From NCBI GenBank assembly GCA_959599635.1, contig CAUGJN010000039.1, positions 1-12,376 of the forward strand: a stretch of 12,376 bases of DNA, in the 5' to 3' direction. Source of the DNA: an uncultured Collinsella sp. Lineage in GTDB: Bacteria; Actinomycetota; Coriobacteriia; Coriobacteriales; Coriobacteriaceae. A program made the translations under genes and the position numbers. The notes below the pieces were generated by a model, which saw only the letters and a program-made list of their open reading frames with translations, was not told the DNA's origin and searched no databases. This document shows positions 4,753 to 12,191 of this stretch, one piece after another; the stretch's first letter is position 1, and the number at the start of each line of letters is the position of its first letter.

Positions 4753-6510
4753 ATGAACGAGATCAAGTGCCCGCATTGCGGCGAAGTTTTTAAGGTCGAT
4801 GCGTCCGGTTATGCGGATATCGTCAAGCAGGTGCGCGACGCCGAGTTCTCGCGCGACCTGGACGAGCGTGTGAGGGCAGTCCAGCGCGAGGGCGAGCAGG
4901 CGTTGGAGCTTGAACGCTCGCGCTCGACGGCTGCCTTGCAAAAGGCAGAGTCTCAGCGCGACGCTCAGCTTGTCGAGCAGAAGAATGCTGCAGCTCAGCA
5001 GCTGGCGCAAGAGCTCGCCAAGCGCGATGCGGAGCTTGCCGAGCTGCACGCTAAGCTCGAGGGCGCTGCCGCAGAGCGCGAGAGCGCAACCCAGCGCGCG
5101 GCGGTTGAGGCCCGTGCCGACGCTCAAAAGGAGAACGCCGAGCTCCAGCGCGAAATCGACAACTTGCGTGCGCAGCTGGGGCGCAAGGATGACGAAGCCA
5201 AGCTTGCCGAGTCGGCAGCGCGCAACGCTGCTCAAAACGATGTGGCTGCACGGGATGCGCAGATTGCCGAGCTGCAGGCCAAGCTTGCCGCGGCGGACAA
5301 GGCTCAGGAGATGGCGCTTGCTGCCGCTGCGGCCGAGTCGCAGCGTGAGCTCGATGCCGCTCGCAGCGAGGCCGAACGCACACTCACAGACTACCGCGCG
5401 AAGGTGCAGGAGAAGTTTTATGCCGCAAAGGCTCAGTCTGAGCAGGAGGCCGAGGGCCTGCGCGCCCAGCTGCGCGAGCAAGAGCTGATGGCAAAAATGA
5501 ACCTGTCGGAGGCGGTTGCCGCAGCGGAGCGAGAGCGCGATGAGGCGCGTGCCAAACTGACGAGCGAGCTGGCGGTGCGTGATTCGCGCGAGGAGCAGGC
5601 TAAGGCGGCACACGAGCTTGCGCTTGCGCAGGCCAAGCGCGCGAGCGATGACCTGATTCGTTACAAGGACGAAGAGATTGAGCGCCTTAAGGACATGAAG
5701 GTTCGCCTGTCCACCAAGATGGTGGGCGAGTCGCTCGAGCAGCACTGCGAGACTGAGTTCAACCGTCTGCGTATGACGGCGTTTCCCAACGCGTACTTCG
5801 AGAAAGATAACGATGCGTCCGAGGGCACCAAGGGCGACTTTATCTTCCGCGAGTGTGACGCGAACGGCAACGAGGTCATTTCGATCATGTTCGAGATGAA
5901 AAACGAGAATGACGAGACCGCGACCAAGCATAAAAACGAGGACTTCTTTAAGAAGCTCGATCACGATCGTCGCCAGAAAGGCTGTGAGTACGCGGTGCTC
6001 TGCACGCTGCTCGAGCCCGAGAGCGAGCTCTATAACGCGGGGATCGTGGACGTGAGCTATCGCTACGAGAAGATGTACGTGATCCGCCCGCAGTTCTTCA
6101 TTCCCATGATCACACTGCTGCGCAACGCCGCCATGGGTTCGCTTCGCTATAAGCAGGAGTTGGCGGAGTACAAGCAGCAGAATATCGATGTTACGAACTT
6201 CGAAGCCAAGATGGAGAAGTTCAAGAACGACTTCGGCCGCAACTACGAGATCGCGAGCCGCAAGTTCCAAACGGCGATCGATGAGATCGACAAGACGATT
6301 AGCCACCTGCAGAAAACCAAGGAGGCGTTGCTGTCCTCCGAGAACAATCTGCGCCTTGCCAACAAGAAAGCCGACGATCTTACCATTCGCAAACTCACGT
6401 GGGGCAATAAGACCATGAAGGCCGCCTTTGACGAGGCGCGCGGGGCTGCGCCAGAGACAAACGATGAGCCAGCCGAGGCGGATTCGTATGAGGTCGAGGA
6501 TGCCGAGTAG
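4753..6510 (+). CDS. DUF2130 coiled-coil protein with nuclease-like domain
   Basis: The 585-residue protein starts at ATG 4753, five bases after AGGAG (4743-4747). A CPHC half zinc-knuckle opens it (Cys6, Cys9) with no second Cys pair nearby. Residues about 25-320 form a very long Ala/Glu/Arg-rich coiled coil. Residues about 325-470 match the DUF2130 (COG4487) core, followed by more helix (480-560) and an acidic tail. Within the core, GDF (Asp362) followed by FEMK (Glu381, Lys383) has the spacing of a PD-(D/E)XK nuclease active site. Family function is not established. It sits alone between a terminator and a convergent gene. The coiled coil could act as an oligomerisation rod for a DNA-acting domain; this is inference. 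Low-complexity codons here also produce a long antisense open frame. Confidence 0.85.
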   Translation: MNEIKCPHCGEVFKVDASGYADIVKQVRDAEFSRDLDERVRAVQREGEQALELERSRSTAALQKAESQRDAQLVEQKNAAAQQLAQELAKRDAELAELHAKLEGAAAERESATQRAAVEARADAQKENAELQREIDNLRAQLGRKDDEAKLAESAARNAAQNDVAARDAQIAELQAKLAAADKAQEMALAAAAAESQRELDAARSEAERTLTDYRAKVQEKFYAAKAQSEQEAEGLRAQLREQELMAKMNLSEAVAAAERERDEARAKLTSELAVRDSREEQAKAAHELALAQAKRASDDLIRYKDEEIERLKDMKVRLSTKMVGESLEQHCETEFNRLRMTAFPNAYFEKDNDASEGTKGDFIFRECDANGNEVISIMFEMKNENDETATKHKNEDFFKKLDHDRRQKGCEYAVLCTLLEPESELYNAGIVDVSYRYEKMYVIRPQFFIPMITLLRNAAMGSLRYKQELAEYKQQNIDVTNFEAKMEKFKNDFGRNYEIASRKFQTAIDEIDKTISHLQKTKEALLSSENNLRLANKKADDLTIRKLTWGNKTMKAAFDEARGAAPETNDEPAEADSYEVEDAE

Positions 6511-6530
6511 GGGATAGCGTATCGCACGAA

Positions 6531-6573
6531 AAGCGGGGTCGCTGGCGATGTTGCCAGCGGCCCCGCTTCGTTT
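6531..6573. terminator. Shared two-way terminator
   Basis: A 16-bp stem, AAGCGGGG T CGCTGGC (6531-6546) with its partner at 6553-6568 (one T-G pair), has a six-base loop. It lies between the converging DUF2130 and helicase genes. Read on the minus strand it is followed by TTTT, a better T-run than the CGTTT on the plus strand, so it serves the helicase best. Confidence 0.75.
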
Positions 6574-6590
6574 CGTCCCATTGCGCCCGG

Positions 6591-9272
6591 CTAGTCTTCG
6601 AGCAGGTCCTCGATAAAGCCGACGCGGTAGTTCTTGAAGATTACCTCGCCGCCGTCTTGCGTGGCATCCAGGTCGACATCGCCCATGATGCCAAAATCGT
6701 GGTCGCCATCCTCGTCGGCAAAGATCTGGTGCACGTGCCATACGTGCGCGGTCTTCTCGTCGGACTCATCGATGGAGAACATCGCGGCACTGCGGGCGTC
6801 TCCGTCGGTGAGGATTTCCTCATGCTGCTCATGGTAGGCATCGAGCGCTTTTTGCCAGCGGATCTCGCTCATGCCCCAGTCGTCGTCGAGCTCGCCCAGG
6901 TCGCGAACGTGCTCGCGGGCGGCAAGGGTCACGCGGCGGAAGAGCGCGTTGCGCACCAGCAGGGTGCAGCCACGGCGGTCTGCCACGACCTCGTCGATGC
7001 CCTGCGGCGGTGCGGCATCGAGGGCTGCCGGGTTGCCGGCGTTCTCCCATTCGTCCACCAGGCTCGAGTCGACCGAGCGCACCACAAAGCCGAGCCACGA
7101 AATGATGTCACGCAGGCGCTCGTCGCGCTTCTCGATGGGCACGGTGCGATCGAGGGAACGGTAGGCCTCGGCTAGGTAGCGTAGCAGAATGCCCTCGGAG
7201 CGGGCGATGCCGAGCTTTTGGATATAGCCCTTAAAGTCGCTCGCGCTCTCCAGCATGTCGCGCAGGACGCTCTTAGGCGAGAGCTGGTAGTCGTTGGCCC
7301 AGGGTACTTCCTGGCAGTACTTGTCAAAAGCGGCGTCGAGCAAATCCTCGAGCGGTTTTTCGTACGTGACGTCCTGAATACGCTCCAGACGCTCCTCATA
7401 CTCGATGCCGTCGGCCTTCATTTCGGCCATAGCGCGATCGCGCGCGGCACGCTCCTGTGCGCGCAGCACCTGCTTGGGGTCCTCGAGCGTAGCCTCGACC
7501 ATCGAGATGAGGTCCATGGTATAGGTCTCGCTCTCGGGATCGAGCAACTCCAGCGCGGCAAGCAAAAACGGCGAGAGCGGCTGGTCGAGCGCAAAGTCCT
7601 CGGGCAGGTCGACCGTCAACGCGTAGTCGATGTCCGGCGCGGCGTCAGCCGGAGCGTCGGGTGCGGGTGGCACCTCGGTGCGCACGACGACGCCGGAGTC
7701 GATGAGCGTGGCGAAGATCTCGTCGGCACGAACCTCGAGCTTAGCCTTTTCCTCGGGAGTCTGCAGGCTCGTCTCGATGAGGTCGTGCACGCGGGCTCGG
7801 GCATCGCCGCCCTGCTCGACCACGCTAATCACCATGGAGTGCGTGATGCGCAGGCGCGGCTTGAGCGTCTCGGGCTGCGTCTCGATCAGGCGCTCAAAGG
7901 TCTGCTTGTTCCAGGTGACAAAGCCCTCGGGGGCCTTCTTCTTTTTAATCTTGCGGAGCTTTTTGGGATCGTCGCCCGCCTTGGACATAAGCTTGGCATT
8001 CTCGATCTCGTGCTCGGGTGCCTCGGCGATCACCATGCCCTCGGTATCGAAGCCCGAGCGGCCGGCGCGACCGGCAATCTGATGGAACTCGCGGGCGCGC
8101 AGACGACGCATCTTGTAGCCATCGAACTTGGTGAGCGCGGTGAGCACCACGGTGTGGATGGGTACGTTGATGCCGACGCCGAGCGTATCGGTACCGCAGA
8201 TGACGGGCAGCAGGCCCTGTTGCGCTAAGCGCTCGACCAGCAGGCGATAGCGCGGCAACATGCCAGCATGGTGCACGCCGACGCCGCAGCCGAGCAAGCG
8301 CTTGAGGATCTTGCCGAAGGCCGTCGAGAAGCTCGTCCCCTTTGCCGCTTCTTTGATGGCTTCGCGCTGCTCCTTGCTGGCGATGCCAAAATTGGCGAGC
8401 GACTGTGCCGTCGCAAGGGCGGCATCCTGGCTAAAGTGCACGATATAGAGCGGGGCCTCGCCGCGGCGCATGGCGAGCTCGACCGTGCCCTCGAGGGAGG
8501 TCGTCACATAGTCGTAGCTCAGCGGAACAGGACGCGGGGCGTCGACAACCAAGTCGCAAGCAGCGCCGGTGTGCTCCTCGAGTGAGGCGGCGATGGCAAT
8601 GACATCGCCGAGCGTGGCGCTCATGAGCATAAACTGCGTGTGGGGCAGGGTGAGCAGCGGCACCTGCCAGGCCCAACCGCGATCGGGGTCGGCAAAGTAG
8701 TGGAACTCGTCCATGGCCACGCAGCCCACATCGGCGTCCTCACCCTCGCGCAGCGCATCGTTGGCAAGGATTTCGGCCGTGCAGCAGATGACGGGTGCTT
8801 TGGTGTTGATATGCGTATCACCGGTTATCATACCGACGTTATCGCGGCCGAGTACCTGTACCAGGTCGAAGAACTTTTCGCTGACCAGGGCCTTGATGGG
8901 GGCCGTGTAATAACAGCGTTTGCCCTGTGTCATGCCTATAAAGAGCATGCCCAGCGCGACGAGCGATTTACCCGAGCCGGTCGGTGTGCCTAAAATGACG
9001 TGATCGCCGGCTGCCAGGTCCATGAGGGCCTCTTCTTGGTGATCCCACAGCTCAATGCCGCGGCCGCTCGTCCATTCAAAGAAGCGTTCGAAGGCCTGAT
9101 CGGGCGTGAGCCATGGTTCGGGCTCACTGCCGTCCTCGGGCTCCCACCAGGTGGGGGAGAGCGCGCCGAGCGAGCCGAACTCGGCTTCGGTTCCCGTGCC
9201 ACCCGAGAATGAGCTGGCGGCGCCGGCGCCGGAAACGGTGCTGGCGGTGATATCTGTCGTGGTCTGTGCCAT
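6591..9272 (-). CDS. Ski2-like DExH helicase (DUF3516 type)
   Basis: The 893-residue protein is a superfamily 2 ATP-dependent helicase, probably acting on RNA. After a Ser/Thr/Gly-rich N-terminal 40 residues come the ordered motifs: Walker A GTPTGSGKS (95-103), TAPIKALV (123-130), the DEFH box (188-191), SAT (218-220), VGVHHAGMLP (331-340), TDTLGVGINVP (361-371) and HQIAGRAGR (397-405). A basic KKIKKKK-like stretch lies near 440, and a long C-terminal helical region matches the actinobacterial DUF3516 type. Both ATPase lobes are complete. The ATG at 9272 has only a weak purine-rich ribosome site (GAGAGAAAG). It lies 99 bases after the TrmB-like gene on the same strand and may be co-transcribed with it. 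The exact substrate is unknown. Confidence 0.9.
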   Translation of the reverse strand: MAQTTTDITASTVSGAGAASSFSGGTGTEAEFGSLGALSPTWWEPEDGSEPEPWLTPDQAFERFFEWTSGRGIELWDHQEEALMDLAAGDHVILGTPTGSGKSLVALGMLFIGMTQGKRCYYTAPIKALVSEKFFDLVQVLGRDNVGMITGDTHINTKAPVICCTAEILANDALREGEDADVGCVAMDEFHYFADPDRGWAWQVPLLTLPHTQFMLMSATLGDVIAIAASLEEHTGAACDLVVDAPRPVPLSYDYVTTSLEGTVELAMRRGEAPLYIVHFSQDAALATAQSLANFGIASKEQREAIKEAAKGTSFSTAFGKILKRLLGCGVGVHHAGMLPRYRLLVERLAQQGLLPVICGTDTLGVGINVPIHTVVLTALTKFDGYKMRRLRAREFHQIAGRAGRSGFDTEGMVIAEAPEHEIENAKLMSKAGDDPKKLRKIKKKKAPEGFVTWNKQTFERLIETQPETLKPRLRITHSMVISVVEQGGDARARVHDLIETSLQTPEEKAKLEVRADEIFATLIDSGVVVRTEVPPAPDAPADAAPDIDYALTVDLPEDFALDQPLSPFLLAALELLDPESETYTMDLISMVEATLEDPKQVLRAQERAARDRAMAEMKADGIEYEERLERIQDVTYEKPLEDLLDAAFDKYCQEVPWANDYQLSPKSVLRDMLESASDFKGYIQKLGIARSEGILLRYLAEAYRSLDRTVPIEKRDERLRDIISWLGFVVRSVDSSLVDEWENAGNPAALDAAPPQGIDEVVADRRGCTLLVRNALFRRVTLAAREHVRDLGELDDDWGMSEIRWQKALDAYHEQHEEILTDGDARSAAMFSIDESDEKTAHVWHVHQIFADEDGDHDFGIMGDVDLDATQDGGEVIFKNYRVGFIEDLLED

Positions 9273-9371
9273 GTGGTTGCTTTCTCTCGCCGTTTGTCCG
9301 TCAACTATTATGGCGTAGCGGCGGCGCGGGGTGCCAGCGGGCGAGAAAATGCAGGAAATGGGCGCGCGGTG

Positions 9372-10211
9372 CTAGCGTTCCTGAGGCAGGCGTTTCTTGC
9401 CTTTACGGGCGCGGTTCTTAAAGTTCTCGACGGCCTCTTCCATGCCCAGAGGTACATAGGTGAGCTCATCGAGGTTATCGGGCAGGTAGCAGGCAAGACT
9501 CTGCTCCTGCACGCGGCCCGCCGCGAGCTGTTCATCGCTGGGCTGTGCGCCGGGTGTGGCGCAAATGCCATAGACGGCGGCGCCCATCTCGCGCGTGCGG
9601 CATTCATATTCGGTCTCGGGATGCTCGGGATGGTCGCGGCGGACGTCGTCACTTACCCAAAGCGTGTCGTAGCCTGCCGCGGCAAACTGTCCCAGGGCGT
9701 AATCGCGCAATGGCTTGCTGTCGGTTCGCAACGTGACGGCGGCACCGGCCGAAAAGAGCGGGCGGTAGAGCATCAGATGGTCGACATGGACGAGTCGTTT
9801 TTTGGCGTACTTGGCCTTGGGCTGCGGCGTGGGAAAGTTGATGGTGATGGCATCGAGCTCGCCTGCGGCAAACAGCTGCGGCAGCGATGCGGCACCTCGG
9901 GGCAGGACAAGTGCGTTGGATAGCTCTTGCTCGCAGATTTTCTGCGCGGCATAGGCGATGCAGATGGGCTCCTGGTCCATGCCGATAAAGAGCGTGTTTG
10001 GCTCGCGGGCCGCACGCTCTACAAGGTACGTTCCCTTGCCGCAGCCAAGATCCAGGTGAAGGTGTTCGAAGGGCTTGCTGCCAACTGGCGCACAGGCCTT
10101 GCGCCAATCTCCGGCATAGGTCTCGGGGTTCGTCTCAATCGCATCGGCGTAGCGCTCCAGGCGCTCCTCGAGCACAAAGTTCTTAGGCGTGCGAACGTGG
10201 ACGGCTCCCAT
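9372..10211 (-). CDS. trmB: TrmB-like tRNA (guanine-N7)-methyltransferase, divergent
   Basis: This 279-residue SAM-dependent methyltransferase resembles TrmB, which makes m7G46 in tRNA. Visible are the SAM site LDLGCGKG (53-60), FIGMD (75-79), the INFP block (124-127), LRTD (161-164, Asp164) and TEYE (200-203), all in TrmB order. The family's usual FSDPWPKxRH reads FPTPQPKAKY here: Thr128 replaces the conserved Asp and Gln130 the Trp. After about residue 210 there is an extra C-terminal section of 70 residues ending in a Lys/Arg-rich tail; most TrmB proteins stop near 215-240. ATG 10211 has AGGAG four bases upstream. It may be a true TrmB with a lineage-specific motif or a related enzyme with a changed target. 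Confidence 0.78.
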   Translation of the reverse strand: MGAVHVRTPKNFVLEERLERYADAIETNPETYAGDWRKACAPVGSKPFEHLHLDLGCGKGTYLVERAAREPNTLFIGMDQEPICIAYAAQKICEQELSNALVLPRGAASLPQLFAAGELDAITINFPTPQPKAKYAKKRLVHVDHLMLYRPLFSAGAAVTLRTDSKPLRDYALGQFAAAGYDTLWVSDDVRRDHPEHPETEYECRTREMGAAVYGICATPGAQPSDEQLAAGRVQEQSLACYLPDNLDELTYVPLGMEEAVENFKNRARKGKKRLPQER

Positions 10212-10233
10212 GAGGCTCCTTGGTCATAAGTAT

Positions 10234-10255
10234 GGAACGCATAGCTGCACGTTCC
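10234..10255 (-). repeat. Interrupted palindrome in the trmB leader
   Basis: GGAACG and CGTTCC flank a central AGCT with three unmatched bases on each side, giving a symmetric 22-base site 23 bases before the TrmB-like start codon. A TTGACG sequence on the minus strand (10255-10260) touches its edge, but the nearest -10-like CATACT is 20 bases away, too far for a normal promoter. It could be an operator or an mRNA hairpin. Confidence 0.3.
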
Positions 10256-10267
10256 GTCAATGGGTTG

Positions 10268-10291
10268 AAAAAGGGTGGGCATGGTTTGCCC
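10268..10291 (-). terminator. Weak terminator after the methyltransferase gene
   Basis: On the minus strand GGGCA pairs with TGCCC (10277-10291), and TTTTT (10268-10272) follows after four bases. The 5-bp stem is short, so read-through into the TrmB-like gene is plausible. Confidence 0.35.
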
Positions 10292-10328
10292 GAAAGATGC
10301 GGTGCGTCCCGGCGCGAGTCGTCGGTGC

Positions 10329-11201
10329 CTACAGGCGCTTGAGGATCACATAGCGATTGAGCTCGCCGCTGCGACCGTCGGCATGGAAGCGCTCAAGCTC
10401 GCGTACGGGAACCTCGCCACTCTTGTAGAACGTGCGCACGCCGCGCACCAGGTCGGTGATCTGCTGATCGTCAAAGTGATGGCAATAGCGGTAGGCGTGG
10501 CGGTCGTTTTGCCAGCCAATGAGGTGGTCGCCGGCTTCAAACTGTGCGGAATCGTAACCCTCAAACGGCGGGGTGAGCTCGGCGCGGGCCTCGGCGCGAA
10601 CGGCCTTGCGCGCCATGCGCTCGTCATTCATAAACTCCCAAAAGCTGATGGCGATGATGCCGCCCGGGCGTGTCTGGCGCACCAGGGCGTCGAGCACGCG
10701 CACGCGGTACTCGCACGACGGCACGTGGTGCATAAAGCCAAAGCAGACCGAGATGTCGGCGAGCGGGGCGTCGAAAAGCACGTCGGGCGTCTCGGCGGGA
10801 TTGAGTTTCATAAGGGCATCGAGCACGTCGAGTTCCTGGAAGTGCAGGTTGGGAATGCGCAGGGCGTGGCCACGTGCATCGATGGCCAGGTCCTGGCATG
10901 AGTCGACGCCATAGAACTCAAACGGGCAGCTGGCATCTGCCGAGGGATTTGCACCGTCGACGCCCTTGGCGGCAAGTGCGCCGCCGGCGGCAAAGTTCTC
11001 GAATCGCATATTGCCGCAGGCAAGATCGAAGACGCGGACGGGATGCTCGATGGTGGCGACGTCGAGCTGTTCGAGTGCGATGTCCATGGTGCGGACCCAG
11101 CCCGGCCACGGGGCCTGGCGCGTATCGGAGAAGGAGGCGGAGTGCTCGCGATAGAACGTGTTGTTGAGCTGGATGAGCGATGAGGCGAAATCGCGGTTCA
11201 C
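10329..11201 (-). CDS. Trm9/ABH8-like class I SAM methyltransferase
   Basis: The 290-residue protein has a class I SAM-binding core: VFDLACGN (57-64), GVD (98-100), the FMHHVPS segment (156-162), RPGG (178-181) and SFWEF (186-190). The N-terminal FSDTR (24-28) with PWPGW (31-35), and HH followed by RPGG and a Trp, recall the eukaryotic Trm9/ALKBH8 methyltransferase domain, which acts on tRNA wobble uridines. This is a motif-level resemblance from memory. The start is GTG 11201: GGAGGGAG on the minus strand lies nine bases upstream, whereas the in-frame ATG 11249 has no ribosome site and overlaps the likely promoter. It lies 117 bases before a TrmB-like gene on the same strand. A small-molecule methyltransferase remains possible. 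Confidence 0.8.
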   Translation of the reverse strand: MNRDFASSLIQLNNTFYREHSASFSDTRQAPWPGWVRTMDIALEQLDVATIEHPVRVFDLACGNMRFENFAAGGALAAKGVDGANPSADASCPFEFYGVDSCQDLAIDARGHALRIPNLHFQELDVLDALMKLNPAETPDVLFDAPLADISVCFGFMHHVPSCEYRVRVLDALVRQTRPGGIIAISFWEFMNDERMARKAVRAEARAELTPPFEGYDSAQFEAGDHLIGWQNDRHAYRYCHHFDDQQITDLVRGVRTFYKSGEVPVRELERFHADGRSGELNRYVILKRL

Positions 11202-11468
11202 GGCGCGGGACTCCCTCCGTTGGCGGTGCGGAATAAACGGTACGACCATACTACCGTTATCGCCGCAACGGGGACAACCGGGCTGCGGGTCATTGCTTGG
11301 TTTGGACACATTTTCGCAGCTCATGCGCGCCCGCAACCGCCGGTTGTCAAAAATCCCACTAAAATAGGTGGCATGTTTTTGGCGGTGGCGGATAGATTTT
11401 AACTGTGCAAGGCGCCTTAAGAACAAAAGCGGTCCGGCGGCACGGCTGGCAAAAGCATAGGAGGAACC
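11202..11468. other. Divergent intergenic region
   Basis: These 267 bases separate the minus-strand methyltransferase from the plus-strand XRE gene and must carry both promoters. CCAC (11356-11359) and GTGG (11368-11371) flank the AT-rich TAAAATAG, a possible operator for the adjacent XRE regulator. TTGTCA (11344-11349) could be its -35, but no -10 at good spacing is clear. Confidence 0.35.
11248..11277 (-). promoter_or_regulatory. Putative promoter of the methyltransferase gene
   Basis: On the minus strand TTGTCC (11272-11277) and TAGTAT (11248-11253) are separated by 18 bases, each matching consensus at four of six positions. Transcription would start near 11241, giving a leader of about 40 bases before the GTG start. 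This placement supports that start over the ATG at 11249. Confidence 0.4.
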
Positions 11469-12191
11469 ATGAATGTAGAAACTGCGCAGCGGCTCGCCGA
11501 CCTTCGCCGCAGCAAAGGCTTTAGCCAAGAAGGGCTGGCGCGAAAGCTGGGGCTGTCGCGCCAGGCGGTCAGCAAATGGGAGCGCGCGGAGAGCTCGCCC
11601 GATACCGAGAACCTGATCTCGCTCGCCAAGCTTTATGGCGTGAGTCTGGACGAGCTGCTCAATCCGAGCGACGAGATCGAGGACGATATCGAGTTCGAGA
11701 ACGAGGACCGCGCCCGTCAGCGCGAGGCCGAGGCGGCAGAGCGTGCCCGTACCCACGAGGCGGCAGCGCGCGCTACCGAGGCGGCAACGCAGGCGAGTGA
11801 TGCCGCTGCCAAGGCAGCGCAGGCTGCAGGTTGGAGCGCGCAAGCCGCCAATGCCGTGGCAGCGCAGGCGACGAGTGGCGGCGCTGCTGGCTCGACTCCG
11901 GTGAAGGGTCCGTTTCAGTCGTTTCCGTATTGGGCCGTGTGCTGGCTGCTGTTCTTTTTGCTGATGTTCCCGTTTGGTGCCGGCCCCTTTGCTGCGCTGA
12001 TCTTCTTTACGATCCCTATCTATCACTGGGTGGCGCGTGCGCTCGATGGCGATTGGGCGCGCGGTGATATTCAGATCGGTCCGGCGCCGATGACAACTAG
12101 GGCTCAGGTGCAGGACGTTTCCGCTGCGGTTGATGATGATGCGGCTACCGCGACCATCGCTGAGCCGGTCGTCAAAGAGGGTGATGAATGA
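11469..12191 (+). CDS. Membrane-anchored XRE-family regulator
   Basis: The 240-residue protein begins with an XRE/Cro-type helix-turn-helix (about 5-63; SRQAVSKWERAESSPDT at 30-46 spans the recognition helix). An acidic patch (68-80) and an Ala-rich helical linker (82-135) lead to two hydrophobic segments (about 153-169 and 172-187) predicted to cross the membrane, then an acidic Ala/Asp tail. It should bind DNA while tethered to the inner membrane. ATG 11469 follows AGGAGG (11459-11464) at four bases. Its stop codon overlaps the start of the next gene, also a membrane protein, so the two are translationally coupled and probably work together. The signal sensed is unknown; cell-envelope sensing is a guess based on topology. 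Confidence 0.88.
   Translation: MNVETAQRLADLRRSKGFSQEGLARKLGLSRQAVSKWERAESSPDTENLISLAKLYGVSLDELLNPSDEIEDDIEFENEDRARQREAEAAERARTHEAAARATEAATQASDAAAKAAQAAGWSAQAANAVAAQATSGGAAGSTPVKGPFQSFPYWAVCWLLFFLLMFPFGAGPFAALIFFTIPIYHWVARALDGDWARGDIQIGPAPMTTRAQVQDVSAAVDDDAATATIAEPVVKEGDE

Noticed and set aside
4507..6741. 744-codon open frame on the minus strand
   Set aside because: It is antisense to the DUF2130 gene. Its Leu/Arg-rich, low-complexity product is what GAG/GCG-rich coiled-coil codons give when read backwards, and it has no recognisable domain.
7218..8228. 336-codon open frame on the plus strand inside the helicase
   Set aside because: It is the antisense shadow of a gene with complete helicase motifs, has no ribosome site, and its product matches no family.
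11250..12026. Upstream part of the long minus-strand frame that ends at 10329
   Set aside because: It runs antisense through the XRE gene; its Arg/Ser/Leu-rich product is typical of a shadow frame. The methyltransferase is better started at GTG 11201.
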